A DNA stretch of 64,000 nucleotides from CAVWSM01 sp963798505. GTDB lineage: Bacteria; Actinomycetota; Actinomycetes; Jiangellales; Jiangellaceae. Below are positions 26,050-37,671 of this stretch, piece by piece (position 1 is the first letter of the stretch; the number at the start of each line of letters is the position of its first letter). The position numbers and the translations under genes were made by a program. The stretch covers positions 1 through 64,000 of the forward strand of contig CAWCTX010000016.1 of assembly GCA_963798505.1 (NCBI GenBank), in the 5' to 3' direction. Below the pieces are notes generated by a model. The model was not told where the DNA came from. It ran no database searches and worked only from the letters and a program-made list of their open reading frames with translations.

Positions 26050-26883
26050 TCAAGCGTCGCGGCGCTTCATGAGCACAGCGGCGACGGCGAGGATGACGAC
26101 CCAGTACAACGTGAAGACGAAGTAGCCTTCCCACGGGCCGAGCGCGTCGGGATCCGTCTGCCTGGCGACCATGACGTTGAACCCGGCGTTGGCGAGGAAG
26201 TACTTGTTGATCGTGTCGCCCCATTCCCCAGGGAGCAGCTGGGTCAGGATGGGCAGGACGAACAGTCCCCCAACCGCAACGGTTATGGCACCCGCGGTGT
26301 GTCGCAGCAGTGCGCCCACGGCAAAGCCGAACAAGCCGCTGCCGACGAGGTAGAGCCCACCGCCGATGACCGCTCGCAGCACGTTGGGCTCACTGAGGGT
26401 GGTCTCGAGGTCCTCGCTCGCAAGGAGGAGTTGGCCCAGAAAGAACGCTCCAAATGAAGTGACGAAGCCGACAACCGCCGCAACGAACGCGAACACCAGG
26501 GCCTTGCCGAACAGCAACCGCATGCGCTGAGGAACAGCCGCAAGCGATGTCTTGATCGCGCCCGTCGAGTATTCCGTGCTGATGATGAGCACGCCCAGGA
26601 CGGCGATTACCAGCTGGCCGAAGAAGATTCCGCCCAGGCTGGTGGATGTGCTGTCGAATGTCGCGCGCTCTTCAGCGCTCAGCTCGTCGAAGGACGCCGC
26701 CGTCCCCCAGGAGAACAGTGCAGAGAATCCCAGAGTCACGACGACAAGGATGATCAGGCTCCACATGGTGGAGCGGACGGACCAGAACTTGGTCCACTCG
26801 GAGCGGATGACGTGCCACATGCTGTCGTCGTGGCGCACCGAGGCGGGTGCCGGCTGCGTAGCGGTCGTGGACATGGTGCTCAC
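26050..26883 (-). CDS. ABC-2 type transporter permease
   Basis: 277 residues with six predicted membrane segments, for example MWSLIILVVVTLGFSALFSW, FGQLVIAVLGVLIISTEYST, AFVAAVVGFVTSFGAFFLGQ and TLYWVVILAVAAVLM. YSTGAIKTSLAAVPQRMRLL is the cytoplasmic loop conserved in these permeases. It begins with WHVIRSEWTKFWSVRSTMWS, typical of Streptomyces-type exporters. The GTG overlaps the ATPase stop (GTGA). The pair probably exports a lipid, drug or peptide. Confidence 0.85.
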   Translation of the reverse strand: MSTMSTTATQPAPASVRHDDSMWHVIRSEWTKFWSVRSTMWSLIILVVVTLGFSALFSWGTAASFDELSAEERATFDSTSTSLGGIFFGQLVIAVLGVLIISTEYSTGAIKTSLAAVPQRMRLLFGKALVFAFVAAVVGFVTSFGAFFLGQLLLASEDLETTLSEPNVLRAVIGGGLYLVGSGLFGFAVGALLRHTAGAITVAVGGLFVLPILTQLLPGEWGDTINKYFLANAGFNVMVARQTDPDALGPWEGYFVFTLYWVVILAVAAVLMKRRDA

Positions 26884-27818
26884 GGCTCCCGTCCGGCAGC
26901 GGCGGCATCGGGAGCCGCGATCTCGGCGTGGAACTCGACGCTGTCGCGCGTCATCTCCATGAATGCCTCCTCGAGTGAGGAGCGTTGCAGGAACACCTCG
27001 TGCACCCGGATGCGGTTGTCGTAGGCAAGGTCGGCGACCGTGGCCGGCTCGGCACCAGTGACCTGCAGATAGCCCTCAACGGGCTCGACCTGCAGCCCCT
27101 GCCCGGTGAGCAGCTCGGCAAGCTCGGTCGCCTGTGGCGACTTGACCCGTACGTGGTTCTGCGAGCTCTGCGCGATGAACTCCTGCGTGCTCACGTCCGC
27201 GAGCAGGCGTCCTCGGCCGATGACGATGAGATGGTCGGCGGTCTGCGACATCTCGCTCATGAGGTGGCTGGAGACGAAGATCGTACGGCCTTCGGCGGCG
27301 AGCGCTTTCATGAAGTTGCGGATCCACAGGATGCCCTCGGGGTCCAGCCCGTTGACCGGTTCGTCGAACATCAGGATCTGCGGATTGCCGAGCATCGTCG
27401 CCGCGATACCCAGCCGTTGCGACATGCCGAGGGAGAACCCCTTGATGCGCTTCTTGCGTACGGACGTCATGCCGGTCATCTCGAGCACTGCGTCGACCCG
27501 CTTCCGCGGGATGCCGTTGCTCTGGGCGAGCGACAGCAGGTGGGCGTGGGCGGTGCGGCCGCCGTGGACGTTCTTGGCGTCGAGCAACGCCCCGATCTCG
27601 TGCAGCGGCTGGCGCGAGTGGTCGTAGGGGTGGCCATTGACCAGCGCGCTGCCGGCCGTGGGTCGGTCCAGCCCCAGGATCATCCGCATTGTTGTCGACT
27701 TGCCGGCACCGTTGGGCCCCAGGAAGCCGGTTACGACTCCCGGCTGCACGCTGAACGTGAGGTCATCGACCGCGACGGTGTCGCCGAACCTCTTGGTGAG
27801 CGAGCGAGCTTCGATCAC
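26880..27818 (-). CDS. ABC transporter ATP-binding protein
   Basis: 312 residues. Walker A TGFLGPNGAGKSTTMRMILG, signature KGFSLGMSQRLGIAATMLG, Walker B ILMFDEPVNGLDPEG and the H-loop in IFVSSHLMSEMSQTADHLIV. Family of multidrug/bacitracin-type exporters (CcmA/NatA-like), working with the permease encoded next. The GTG at 27818 has GGGAGG upstream and lies 1 base past the purD stop, so it may share the purD transcript. Confidence 0.9.
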   Translation of the reverse strand: MIEARSLTKRFGDTVAVDDLTFSVQPGVVTGFLGPNGAGKSTTMRMILGLDRPTAGSALVNGHPYDHSRQPLHEIGALLDAKNVHGGRTAHAHLLSLAQSNGIPRKRVDAVLEMTGMTSVRKKRIKGFSLGMSQRLGIAATMLGNPQILMFDEPVNGLDPEGILWIRNFMKALAAEGRTIFVSSHLMSEMSQTADHLIVIGRGRLLADVSTQEFIAQSSQNHVRVKSPQATELAELLTGQGLQVEPVEGYLQVTGAEPATVADLAYDNRIRVHEVFLQRSSLEEAFMEMTRDSVEFHAEIAAPDAAAAGREP

Positions 27819-27819
27819 G

Positions 27820-29091
27820 TCAGCCTCCCGTCGGTGTGGCGATCTCGCCGCGCAGTGCCTTGCTGGCGATGTCTGCGCGGTGGTGTGAGCCAGCCAGCTC
27901 GATGTGGTCGACGGCTTCGTAGGCCCGCGCCCGTGCCTCGGCCAAGTCGGCGCCGACCGCGGTGACTGACAGCACCCGCCCGCCGTTGCTGACCACGCGG
28001 CCGGCGGGGTCCAACGCCGTACCAGCGTGGATGATCTGCACACCGCGCACGTCGGCCGCCGCGCCGAGCCCGCCGATGACGTCGCCCTTGCGAGGCGCCG
28101 ACGGGTATCCCTCGGCGGCGACGACGACGGTGATCGCGGCACCGTCGGCGTAGGTGGGTGGCACATGGTCGCGTAGCGTTCCGGTCGCAGCCGCGCGCAG
28201 CAGCGAGCCGAGCGGCGATCGCAGCAGGGCGAGCACGACCTGGGTCTCGGGGTCACCGAAGCGACAGTTGAACTCCACGACCTTCGGTCCCCCGCTAGTC
28301 AGCGCCAGCCCGATGTAGAGCAGCCCGGCGAAGGGCGCGCCGCGGTGCCGGAGCTCGTCGATCACGGGTTGCGCGACGCGCTCCACGACGTCTTTGGTCA
28401 GGTCCTCCGGCGTCCAGTCGAGCGGGGCGTAGGCGCCCATGCCACCCGTGTTGGGCCCGGCGTCACCGTCGTAGGCGCGCTTGTAGTCCTGGGCCGGCAC
28501 CAGCGGAACGACCGCCTCTCCGTCGCTGAGGCAGAACAGGCTGACCTCGGGCCCATCCAGAAACTGCTCGACGACGACGCGTCGGCAGTGGGCGGCATGC
28601 GCCAGAGCCTCCGCGCGGTCGGTGGTGACGACCACGCCCTTGCCCGCGGCGAGCCCGTCGTCCTTGACCACGTACGGCGGTCCGAACGCATCGAGCGCTG
28701 CCGCAACCTCGTCGGCCGTCTCGCACACGTGTGCCATGGCAGTCGGCACGTTGGCCGCGGCCATGATCTCCTTGGCGAACGCCTTGGAGCCTTCGAGGCG
28801 AGCGGCTTCCGCGCGGGGGCCGAAGCAGTCGATGCCCCTGGCGCGCACCGCGTCGGCCACCCCGCGGACGAGGGGGTCCTCGGGGCCGATGACGACCAGG
28901 TCGGCGCCGATCCGCTCGGCGAGCTCGGCCACGGCCGCGCCGTCGAGGGCGTCGACCGCATGGACCGCGGCCTCGGCCGCGATCCCCGCATTTCCGGGAG
29001 CGGCATGGACTTCGGTGACCCCCGGGTCGCGGAGCAGGCCCTTGACGAGGGCGTGCTCCCGGGCGCCGGATCCAATGACGAGTACGCGCAC
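27820..29091 (-). CDS. purD: Phosphoribosylamine-glycine ligase PurD
   Basis: Second step of purine synthesis (GAR synthetase). N-terminal VLVIGSGAREHALVKGLLRD, then ATP-grasp segments PYVVKDDGLAAGKGVVVTTD, GPNTGGMGAYAPLDWT and VVEFNCRFGDPETQVVLALL. 423 residues, starting with GTG. The frame is intact. It stands away from purC/S/Q and purB, although all are on the same strand. Confidence 0.95.
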   Translation of the reverse strand: MRVLVIGSGAREHALVKGLLRDPGVTEVHAAPGNAGIAAEAAVHAVDALDGAAVAELAERIGADLVVIGPEDPLVRGVADAVRARGIDCFGPRAEAARLEGSKAFAKEIMAAANVPTAMAHVCETADEVAAALDAFGPPYVVKDDGLAAGKGVVVTTDRAEALAHAAHCRRVVVEQFLDGPEVSLFCLSDGEAVVPLVPAQDYKRAYDGDAGPNTGGMGAYAPLDWTPEDLTKDVVERVAQPVIDELRHRGAPFAGLLYIGLALTSGGPKVVEFNCRFGDPETQVVLALLRSPLGSLLRAAATGTLRDHVPPTYADGAAITVVVAAEGYPSAPRKGDVIGGLGAAADVRGVQIIHAGTALDPAGRVVSNGGRVLSVTAVGADLAEARARAYEAVDHIELAGSHHRADIASKALRGEIATPTGG

Positions 29092-29102
29092 GGGAGTCGA
29101 GC

Positions 29103-29603
29103 CTAGCGACTCCCGAACTGCTCCCAGAACCGCCGCAGCTGGCGCTCCACGTCGCGCATGGTCTCGCGGATGTCCGGGCTGGACAGCTGGTCGGCGATGC
29201 GGTCGGCGATCGGGGTTTCGCTGGAGGCGGTGTCGGCCGTGGGACCGGCCCGCAAGACCTTGGTCTTCTGTACGTCGAAGCCGGGCAGCCCCGTCTCACG
29301 AATCACCGCAGCGGCCAGCTCGTAGGCCCGATCACGCGCGTCGATGTCGGCGGGGTCGTTGACGCGGATCCGCGCCGAGTCGGGCCACAGCGACAGCTGC
29401 GTGGTCGTCGACGTGATCTCGTGCGTGTCGGGCGTGGCGAACACCTCGACGTCTCCGAGCAGCTCGCGGGCGGTGACGACGAGCCTGTCCCACTCGGCCA
29501 GTCGCGTCGTGCTCAGCTCACCGCCGTGCTCGGCGGCGTTCCACGCATCCCGCCAGGACTGACCGGGCTGCCGCTGCACGAACCAGATGTCGTAGTTGCT
29601 CAC
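29103..29603 (-). CDS. Conserved-looking hypothetical protein
   Basis: 166 residues beginning VSNYDIWFVQRQPGQSWRDA. It is soluble and acidic, with a C-terminal helix MRDVERQLRRFWEQFGSR. LSLWPDSARIRVNDPADID and AAVIRETGLPGFDVQKTKV give a mixed alpha/beta layout. No motif assigns a function. It ends 11 bases before the purD start on the same strand, so it is likely co-transcribed with purD. Confidence 0.65.
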   Translation of the reverse strand: MSNYDIWFVQRQPGQSWRDAWNAAEHGGELSTTRLAEWDRLVVTARELLGDVEVFATPDTHEITSTTTQLSLWPDSARIRVNDPADIDARDRAYELAAAVIRETGLPGFDVQKTKVLRAGPTADTASSETPIADRIADQLSSPDIRETMRDVERQLRRFWEQFGSR

Positions 29604-29630
29604 GGACCCGAGGCTAGTTGGCCAGGCCGG

Positions 29631-29720
29631 GGAATGACCACGAGTAGCAGGACTCTCCTTGCGCCGCCAGGCCTACAGCCCTGTCGGAGCGGGGGGAAAC
29701 GTGCTACTCGTGATCATTCC
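29631..29720. repeat. Hairpin element, dispersed repeat family 2, copy A
   Basis: The arms 29631-29649 (GGAATGACCACGAGTAGCA) and 29702-29720 are complementary at 18 of 19 positions, around a 52-base loop. The core 29648-29719 matches 49300-49371 with identical spacing: CAGGACT, then GCCAGGCCTACAG 18 bases on, then a CGTGxTCATTC end. It lies 9 bases past the stop of the hydrolase gene and may terminate it. Confidence 0.65.
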
Positions 29721-29728
29721 CAGGCAGG

Positions 29729-30662
29729 TCAGCGCGAGGCGGTGGCTCCGGGGCGTACGAGATCAGCGAGCGTCGCAGCGAGCCAGCCGTCGAAGTCTGC
29801 CGGGTAGTCGTGGGCGAGCCCGGCAATGAGGTCGACCCTGGTTGTCGGGCTGAGCTGCTCGGCTGCGGCGCGCGCCGCGTCGGTGAGATCGTCGTTGCCG
29901 CCCAGCAGCATCACACCCGACACGGACAGCGGCTCGTGAGGCAGCTGGTCAGGGCCGATCGACGGGGCGACGACCACGTAGGAATGCACCGGCGCCGGAT
30001 CCCCGGACAGGGCCCAGAGCAGGGCTGCCCGCCCACCGGCGGAGAACCCGGCCGCGAGCACCGGGAGCGAAGCCGCCTCCGGGACACGGCGCAGGGCGGC
30101 CGCCACGTCCCGGGACGCGATGGCCTGGTCTGGCCAGGTGCGAAAGGTCGGGCTCGACTGCTGCGTCGACCGGGGCGCCAGGATGACGAAGCCTGCGTCG
30201 GCAGCCGCCTGCCAGTCGGCCGCGACCTGCAGCGGCTCCTGCTGCGCGCCGTGCAGCACGACGAGGACACCGCGCGGTTCGCCCGCAGGTTGTACGACCA
30301 CCGTGACTGGCTCCACCTCCGCGTGCTCCTCAGCCCGTCGCGCGGACTCGGCGACAAGCGCGTCCCAGCCGTCGAGCGACTGCACAGAGGCAAGGTCGTC
30401 GTCATCGAGCAGCACCCGTGGCGCCCACCAGTAGCCGTCCTGCACCGCCGATCGGAGCTCGCGCAGCGCAGCCTTGGCGTCGCCGTCACGAGCGAGCAGG
30501 CAGGCGGCCAGGTGCGCCGTGTCGGCTCGGTACGCCGGGAACGACGGCGCCGCCTCGTGCAACAGGGCCAACGCCTCGCGATAAGCGCTCCTGCTCGTAC
30601 AGCTTGGTGACCTCGTCCTCGGCCACCTGGAAGCGTCGCTGCTGTGTCGCACGACGGGACAT
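29729..30662 (-). CDS. Alpha/beta hydrolase with a TPR-like N-terminal part, one frame break
   Basis: The N-terminus (RRFQVAEDEVTKLYEQ then AYREALALLHEAAPSFPAYR, LAACLLARDGDAKAALREL) looks like one or two TPR-type helix pairs. The rest is a hydrolase: VLVVLHGAQQEPLQVAADWQ (oxyanion HG), GFVILAPRSTQQ, VLAAGFSAGGRAALLWALS (nucleophile Ser in GFSAGG) and the late His in LIAGLAHDYPADF. An extra base near 30590 separates the two parts. The start is ATG 30662. It resembles dienelactone-hydrolase-like esterases. Substrate unknown. Confidence 0.7.
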
Positions 30663-30675
30663 CAGCACACTCCAC

Positions 30676-31825
30676 TCAAAGCCACTCGCGCCTCTTGAAG
30701 ACGAGGTAGAGCGTCACGCAAACCACGGCCATCAGGAAGAGCGCGAACGGATATCCCAGCATCCAATGCAGCTCCGGCATGTGGTCGAAGTTCATGCCGT
30801 AGATGGTGCCGATCAGGGTCGGGGCGAAGAGGATGGCGGCCCACGCGGAGATCTTCTTGATCTCCTCGTTCTGGTCGAAGCTCGCACTCGTGAGGGACCT
30901 GACGTCCTCGTTCTGGGATTGCGCGACGAGGATCGCGTTGAGCGTGAGGATGTCGGTGATCATCTGGCGGAACGTGTCCACCCGCTCGGCGACGGTGGTG
31001 GCGTGGTCGGCCACGTCACGCAGGTTGCGTTGCAGCTCCTCGTCGACGCCGTACTTCGCGGAGCCGGCGGACAGGCCCGCCAGGATGTCGAGGAGAGGGC
31101 GCGTGGCCCGCTGGAACTCGACGACCTCGCCGGACAGCTCATAGATGCGCCGGGACACGCTGGGGTCGCCGGAGAAGACCTGGATCTCGATCTCATCCAG
31201 GTCGTTCTGCAGGCCGGCGACGACCGGGGCGTACCCGTCGACGACCGCGTCGAGGATGGCGTAGAGCACGGCTTCCGAGCCCAGCGCGAGCAGGTCCGGA
31301 TCGGTTTCCATGCGGGCCCGAACCGATGCCAGCTCGGGGGCATTACCGTGCCGCACGGTGAGGACGAAGTCCGGCCCGGTGAAGACGTGCAGCTCGCTGA
31401 ACTCGACTGTCTCGGTCTCGTCGATATAGCGGGCTGCGCGGAGGACGATGAACAACGTCTCGCCGTAGCGCTCGAGCTTGGGTCGCTGGTGGGCGACGAT
31501 GGCGTCCTCCACGGCCAGCTCGTGCAGCTCGAATTCCTCGGCCGCCTGCAGGAGCTGCCTGTCGGTCGGGCGCAGCAGGCCGATCCAGGCCATGGCGCCT
31601 GGCTTGTCCCGCACCTGCTCACGGATGCGCGACAACGTCGCCGGGGTGTCGGCGCGCCGCCCGTGGTCGTAGATCGCGGCGTTGACCACACTGCGCTCGA
31701 CGGGCTGGCTCACCGCGCCGGACGCGCGGCTCCATCGACTCCTCGGGGGAGGGTTCGCTGACGGTGCCCCGGCGCTGTCCGCCGCGGCGGAACGTCGACG
31801 GAATCGGGCGACGGAGCTCGGGCAC
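30676..31825 (-). CDS. corA: CorA-type magnesium/cobalt transporter, one frame break
   Basis: A long cytoplasmic domain (RDKPGAMAWIGLLRPTDRQL, VFTGPDFVLTVRHGNAPEL) leads to the pore helix ending in the GMN signature, IGTIYGMNFDHMPELHWML, and a second membrane helix ALFLMAVVCVTLYLVF with the basic end KRREWL. The true N-terminus is probably VPELRRPIPSTFRRGG from GTG 31825, which has GGGAGG upstream. One base near 31725 must be corrected to reach SQPVERSVVNAAIYDHGRR. It carries Mg2+ (also Co2+ or Ni2+) across the membrane as a pentamer, by family knowledge. Confidence 0.9.
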
Positions 31826-31899
31826 GGCGAGAACCTCCCTGCGCGGTGCGGCGTCGTGATCACCGTAGCGCGCTGCGCGAGGTCTCGGCGGGTCGAGCG

Positions 31900-32529
31900 T
31901 TAGGCGACTCCCACGCCCCAGAGCATCTCGATCGCGCCACGGTGCAGCCGGTCGGCAAGCCGGTCCCGCACGTGTGACCACTCCGACGCGATGATCGAGA
32001 AGTAGACGCTGTCGCGCCACGAGCCGTCGGCCCGCAGCATGTGGTGACGGAGCACGCCCTCCTGCACGGCACCGAGCCGGGCAATGGCCCGTGCGGACCG
32101 TTCGTTGCGGGTGTCGGTCTTGATCGTCACCCGCTCCACCCCACAGTCCTCGAAGGCATGGCCCAGGACCAACAGCTTGGTCGCGGTGTTGACCTCGGTG
32201 CGCCACCACTGGCGGCCCAGCCAGGTGGCACCGACCTCGACCCGCCGATGCCTGGGCTCGATCTCGAGATAGGACGTGGAGCCCACCAGCCGGCCGTCCA
32301 CGTGGCGGCGGATGGCCCAGGTCGCCTGCGTGCCGTGGTCAGCGCCCGTCAGCAACTCGGCGATGGTTGCCTTGGTGTCGTCGAGGCAGCGGGGCGCCTG
32401 CCAGATCCCGGTCCACTCGAAGACCTCGTCCGCGTCGATGCGCGCTGCCTCGTACAGGTCGTCTGCGTGATCGAGGCGCAGCGGCTCGAGGTGGACGTAC
32501 TGGTTGTGCAGGGGTACGGCAACGATCAT
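31900..32529 (-). CDS. GNAT-family acetyltransferase (RimJ/RimL-like)
   Basis: 209 residues. VHLEPLRLDHADDLYEAARI at the start, then WAIRRHVDGRLVGSTSYLEI, WLGRQWWRTEVNTATKLLVL and RVTIKTDTRNERSARAIARL with GAVQEGVLRHHMLRADGSW. The order fits acetyltransferases acting on protein N-termini or small amines. The acetyl-CoA loop is degenerate at R-Q-W-W-R. The start at ATG 32529 gives a normal length. Substrate cannot be told. Confidence 0.8.
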   Translation of the reverse strand: MIVAVPLHNQYVHLEPLRLDHADDLYEAARIDADEVFEWTGIWQAPRCLDDTKATIAELLTGADHGTQATWAIRRHVDGRLVGSTSYLEIEPRHRRVEVGATWLGRQWWRTEVNTATKLLVLGHAFEDCGVERVTIKTDTRNERSARAIARLGAVQEGVLRHHMLRADGSWRDSVYFSIIASEWSHVRDRLADRLHRGAIEMLWGVGVA

Positions 32530-32792
32530 GGGCGCATCCTTCCGAGCGAGCACGCCCTGCGAGCCCCGTGCGGTCTCACGCGCGCCAGAGCACGCTAGAG
32601 CACAGCACGGGCGTTTGGGCAGACCTGGGTGGTGTTTTCCCGTACGGACGGTGGCCGGCGCCCGCCGGAATGAAGCGGCCTCCGCCATGGAGAACGTACG
32701 GATTTCGCGGTCCGTGCCCTGGTAGGCCTTGCTGATCGGGACGCGATCCGGTGAGATTTGACGAGATCCGTAGATTTCGGGAGCGACCAGAC

Positions 32793-34229
32793 ATGGGTGA
32801 CCTGCGCCAGCTGAAGAACTTCGTCAACGGCGAGTACGTCGACGCCGCCGACGGCCGTACGACCGACCTCGTGAACCCGTCCACGGGGGAGGTGTTCGCG
32901 CAGGCGCCGGTGTCGGGGCCGGCAGACGTGGCTGCGGCGTACACCGCCGCGGCCGCCGCATTCGAGTCTTGGCGCGACGCGACGCCGAGCGAGCGGCAGC
33001 GCGCGCTGCTCAAGCTCGCCGACGCGGTCGAGTCGCGCGCCGAGGAGCTCATCGAGGTCGAGGTCGAGAACACCGGCAAGCCGATCGCGCTCACCCGCTC
33101 CGACGAGCTGCCGCCGGCGATCGACCAGATCCGGTTCTTCGCCGGCGCCGCACGCGTTCTGGAGGGGCGCTCGGCGGGCGAGTACATGACTGGGCACACG
33201 TCGTTCGTCCGTCGCGAGCCGATCGGTGTGGTCGGGCAGGTCACGCCGTGGAACTACCCGCTGATGATGGCGGTCTGGAAGATCGCGCCCGCGCTGGCCG
33301 CCGGCAACACCGTGGTGCTCAAGCCGTCGGACACCACGCCGGCGTCCACTCTGCTGCTCGCCGAGATCGCCGCCGAGTTCCTGCCACCCGGCGTGCTCAA
33401 TGTCGTGACCGGAGACCGCGACACCGGTCGGCTCCTGGTCGAGCACCCGACCCCCGCGATGGTCGCCATCACCGGTTCGGTGCGGGCCGGCATGGAGGTC
33501 GCCAAGTCGGGCGCCGCCGACGTCAAACGCGTCCACCTTGAGCTCGGTGGCAAGGCACCCGTGGTGGTCTTCGACGACGCCGACCTCGAGGCCGCCGCGG
33601 AGGCCATCGCAGTCGCGGGCTACTTCAACGCCGGTCAGGACTGCACGGCCGCGACGCGCGTGCTCGCCGGGCCGGGCATCTACGACGACTTCGTCGCGGC
33701 CCTCACCGAGCAAGCCCGCAACACTCGCACCGGCGCGCCGTCCGACGAGGACGCGCTGTATGGACCACTCAACAACGCCAACCAGCTCGAACGCGTTCGC
33801 GGCTTCGTCGACCGGCTGCCCGACCACGCCACGGTCGCGGCCGGCGGTCACGTGGTCGGTGACGTCGGATACTTCTTCGAGCCGACCGTCCTGTCGGGCC
33901 TGCGCCAGGACGACGAGGCGAGCCAGCAGGAGATCTTCGGGCCGGTCATCACCGTGCAGCAGTTCTCCGACGAGGACGAGGCGCTGCGCTGGGCCAACGG
34001 TGTTCCGTACGGACTCGCATCCTCGGTGTGGACCCGCGACTTCGGCCGGGCGATGCGCATGGCGCGCCGGCTCAACTTCGGCTGCGTGTGGATCAACACG
34101 CACATCCCGCTCGTCGCGGAGATGCCGCACGGCGGGTTCAAGAAGTCGGGCTACGGCAAGGACCTGTCGATGTACGGGTTCGAGGACTACACGCGCATCA
34201 AGCACGTGATGGCCAACATCGAGGGGTGA
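32793..34229 (+). CDS. Aldehyde dehydrogenase, gamma-aminobutyraldehyde/betaine aldehyde type
   Basis: 478 residues. VGQVTPWNYPLMMAVWKIAP and AGNTVVLKPSDTTPASTLLL (NAD site), HLELGGKAPVVVFDDADLEA (general base Glu) and YFNAGQDCTAATRVLAGPGI (catalytic Cys). The ending FEDYTRIKHVMANIEG is characteristic of the PatD/aminobutyraldehyde group, which oxidises putrescine-derived aldehydes. A GGGAG motif precedes the ATG. It appears to be a single-gene transcript ended by the hairpin at 34249. Confidence 0.85.
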   Translation: MGDLRQLKNFVNGEYVDAADGRTTDLVNPSTGEVFAQAPVSGPADVAAAYTAAAAAFESWRDATPSERQRALLKLADAVESRAEELIEVEVENTGKPIALTRSDELPPAIDQIRFFAGAARVLEGRSAGEYMTGHTSFVRREPIGVVGQVTPWNYPLMMAVWKIAPALAAGNTVVLKPSDTTPASTLLLAEIAAEFLPPGVLNVVTGDRDTGRLLVEHPTPAMVAITGSVRAGMEVAKSGAADVKRVHLELGGKAPVVVFDDADLEAAAEAIAVAGYFNAGQDCTAATRVLAGPGIYDDFVAALTEQARNTRTGAPSDEDALYGPLNNANQLERVRGFVDRLPDHATVAAGGHVVGDVGYFFEPTVLSGLRQDDEASQQEIFGPVITVQQFSDEDEALRWANGVPYGLASSVWTRDFGRAMRMARRLNFGCVWINTHIPLVAEMPHGGFKKSGYGKDLSMYGFEDYTRIKHVMANIEG

Positions 34230-34248
34230 CCGGAGGCCGACCTGCGAG

Positions 34249-34344
34249 CCGGGTCGATCACGTTAACGTGGGCGCCCCGGTCTGCGCGCGGCATGCAGGC
34301 CTTGCACAGACCAGCTCAGCATTCTGAACGTGATCGACCCGGCC
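34249..34344. terminator. 17-bp stem hairpin between convergent genes
   Basis: The arms 34249-34265 (GCCGGGTCGATCACGTT) and 34328-34344 are perfect complements. The 62-base loop contains a smaller pair, GGTCTG and CAGACC. It lies 19 bases past the aldehyde dehydrogenase stop and 6 bases past the end of purA, so it can terminate both directions. No T-tract. Confidence 0.7.
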
Positions 34345-34350
34345 GCTATG

Positions 34351-35634
<1,284 letters not shown>

Positions 35635-35733
35635 CCGAGGGTCCTTTCCCGTGCGCTGGGGCGGATGACGCATCCTTAGCCGCTCAAAGGTCTAGCCCAT
35701 GCAGGCGCCCAAGAGCATCATGGGAGGCGCGAC

Positions 35734-35775
35734 GTGACCATCGAAACCGCGTCAGGGGACGGCTTCGGTGGTCAC
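35734..35775. terminator. Imperfect hairpin after the aldolase/DUF3151 operon
   Basis: The arms 35734-35749 (GTGACCATCGAAACCG) and 35760-35775 pair at 14 of 16 positions around a 10-base loop. The hairpin lies 18 bases beyond the DUF3151 stop on the minus strand, the place expected for the terminator of that operon. Bases 35635-35733 otherwise hold only the purA leader. Confidence 0.6.
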
Positions 35776-35793
35776 GTATCTGTCTTGGTCAAC

Positions 35794-36200
35794 TCAGCCC
35801 TGAAGGGCATCGACCGCGGCGGGGCTGCAGTCGCGCAGGAACTGCGCACACCGGGTCGCCTCGTCGTCTTCGCCGATCGCCGCTGCCGCCTGGCTCAGCG
35901 CGTGCAACGCGCGCAGGAAGCCCCGGTTGGGCTCGTGCTCCCACGGCACCGGCCCCTGGCCTCGCCAACCGTTGCGACGCAGCTGGTCGAGGCCGCGGTG
36001 GTATCCGGTGCGGGCGTAGGCGTACGCCTCGACCGGCCGGCCACCGTCGAGAGCCCCCTCGGCGAGCACCGCCCAGGCGAGCGAGCTCGACGGGTGGCGA
36101 GCGGCGACATCGACCGGGTCGGCGCCGGCGGCGAACTCAGCCCGCGGGGCCGGATCGTCGGGGAGCTGGGTGGGCGGCGGACCGGCAAGCAGGTTGTCCG

Positions 36201-36204
<4 letters not shown>
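35794..36204 (-). CDS. DUF3151 family protein
   Basis: 136 residues: LPDDPAPRAEFAAGADPVDV, ARHPSSSLAWAVLAEGALDG, AYAYARTGYHRGLDQLRRNG and GFLRALHALSQAAAAIGEDD. This is the actinobacterial DUF3151 family, predicted to be all-helical and TPR-like. Members are commonly found next to fructose-bisphosphate aldolase, as here, where the GTG overlaps the aldolase stop (GTGA). A link to aldolase function is possible but unproven. Confidence 0.85.
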
Positions 36205-37229
<1,025 letters not shown>

Positions 37230-37357
37230 CGTGGTGCTCCTCACGGGGCGTCTGTTCGCTGTGCGCCCAGTATTCACCCACGCGTGCCGCGGTCAGGAGG
37301 AGAGTCCCGGAGGCGTCGCATAGGCTGGCTCGAACACCTGAGGCCAGGAGGAAACCG

Positions 37358-37669
37358 GTGCCAGAGCGTCGCGTCACCATCGCCAGCAAGGTGGGGCTGC
37401 ACGCCCGCCCGGCTGCCCTGTTCGTCAAGGCCGCGGCTGAGCAGCCGGTCAAGGTCAACATTCGCAAGGGGGACAAGGCACCCGTCGATGCCGCCTCCAT
37501 CCTCGGGATCATGACGCTCGGCGCGGAGTTCGGCGACGAGGTCATCCTCGAAGCCGAGGGCGACGGCGCCGAGGAGACCCTCGACGCGTTGGCCGCCCTG
37601 CTGGCCAAGGACCTCGATGCCGAGGAGGCCACCCCGGAAGGCGGCGGCACGCCGAGCGGCGGCTGGTGA
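37358..37669 (+). CDS. ptsH: PTS phosphocarrier protein HPr
   Basis: 103 residues. The phosphorylation site is His in IASKVGLHARPAALFVKAAA, followed by VDAASILGIMTLGAEFGDEV, where the Ser region of Gram-positive HPr lies (ASILGIM). The C-terminal extension EEATPEGGGTPSGG is longer than usual. GTG start with AGGAGG 7 bases upstream. It relays phosphate from Enzyme I (41029-42703) to EIIA (45249-45707), although it lies 3-8 kb from them. It is convergent with the radical SAM gene, with only 2 bases between. Confidence 0.95.
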   Translation: MPERRVTIASKVGLHARPAALFVKAAAEQPVKVNIRKGDKAPVDAASILGIMTLGAEFGDEVILEAEGDGAEETLDALAALLAKDLDAEEATPEGGGTPSGGW

Positions 37670-37671
37670 CG

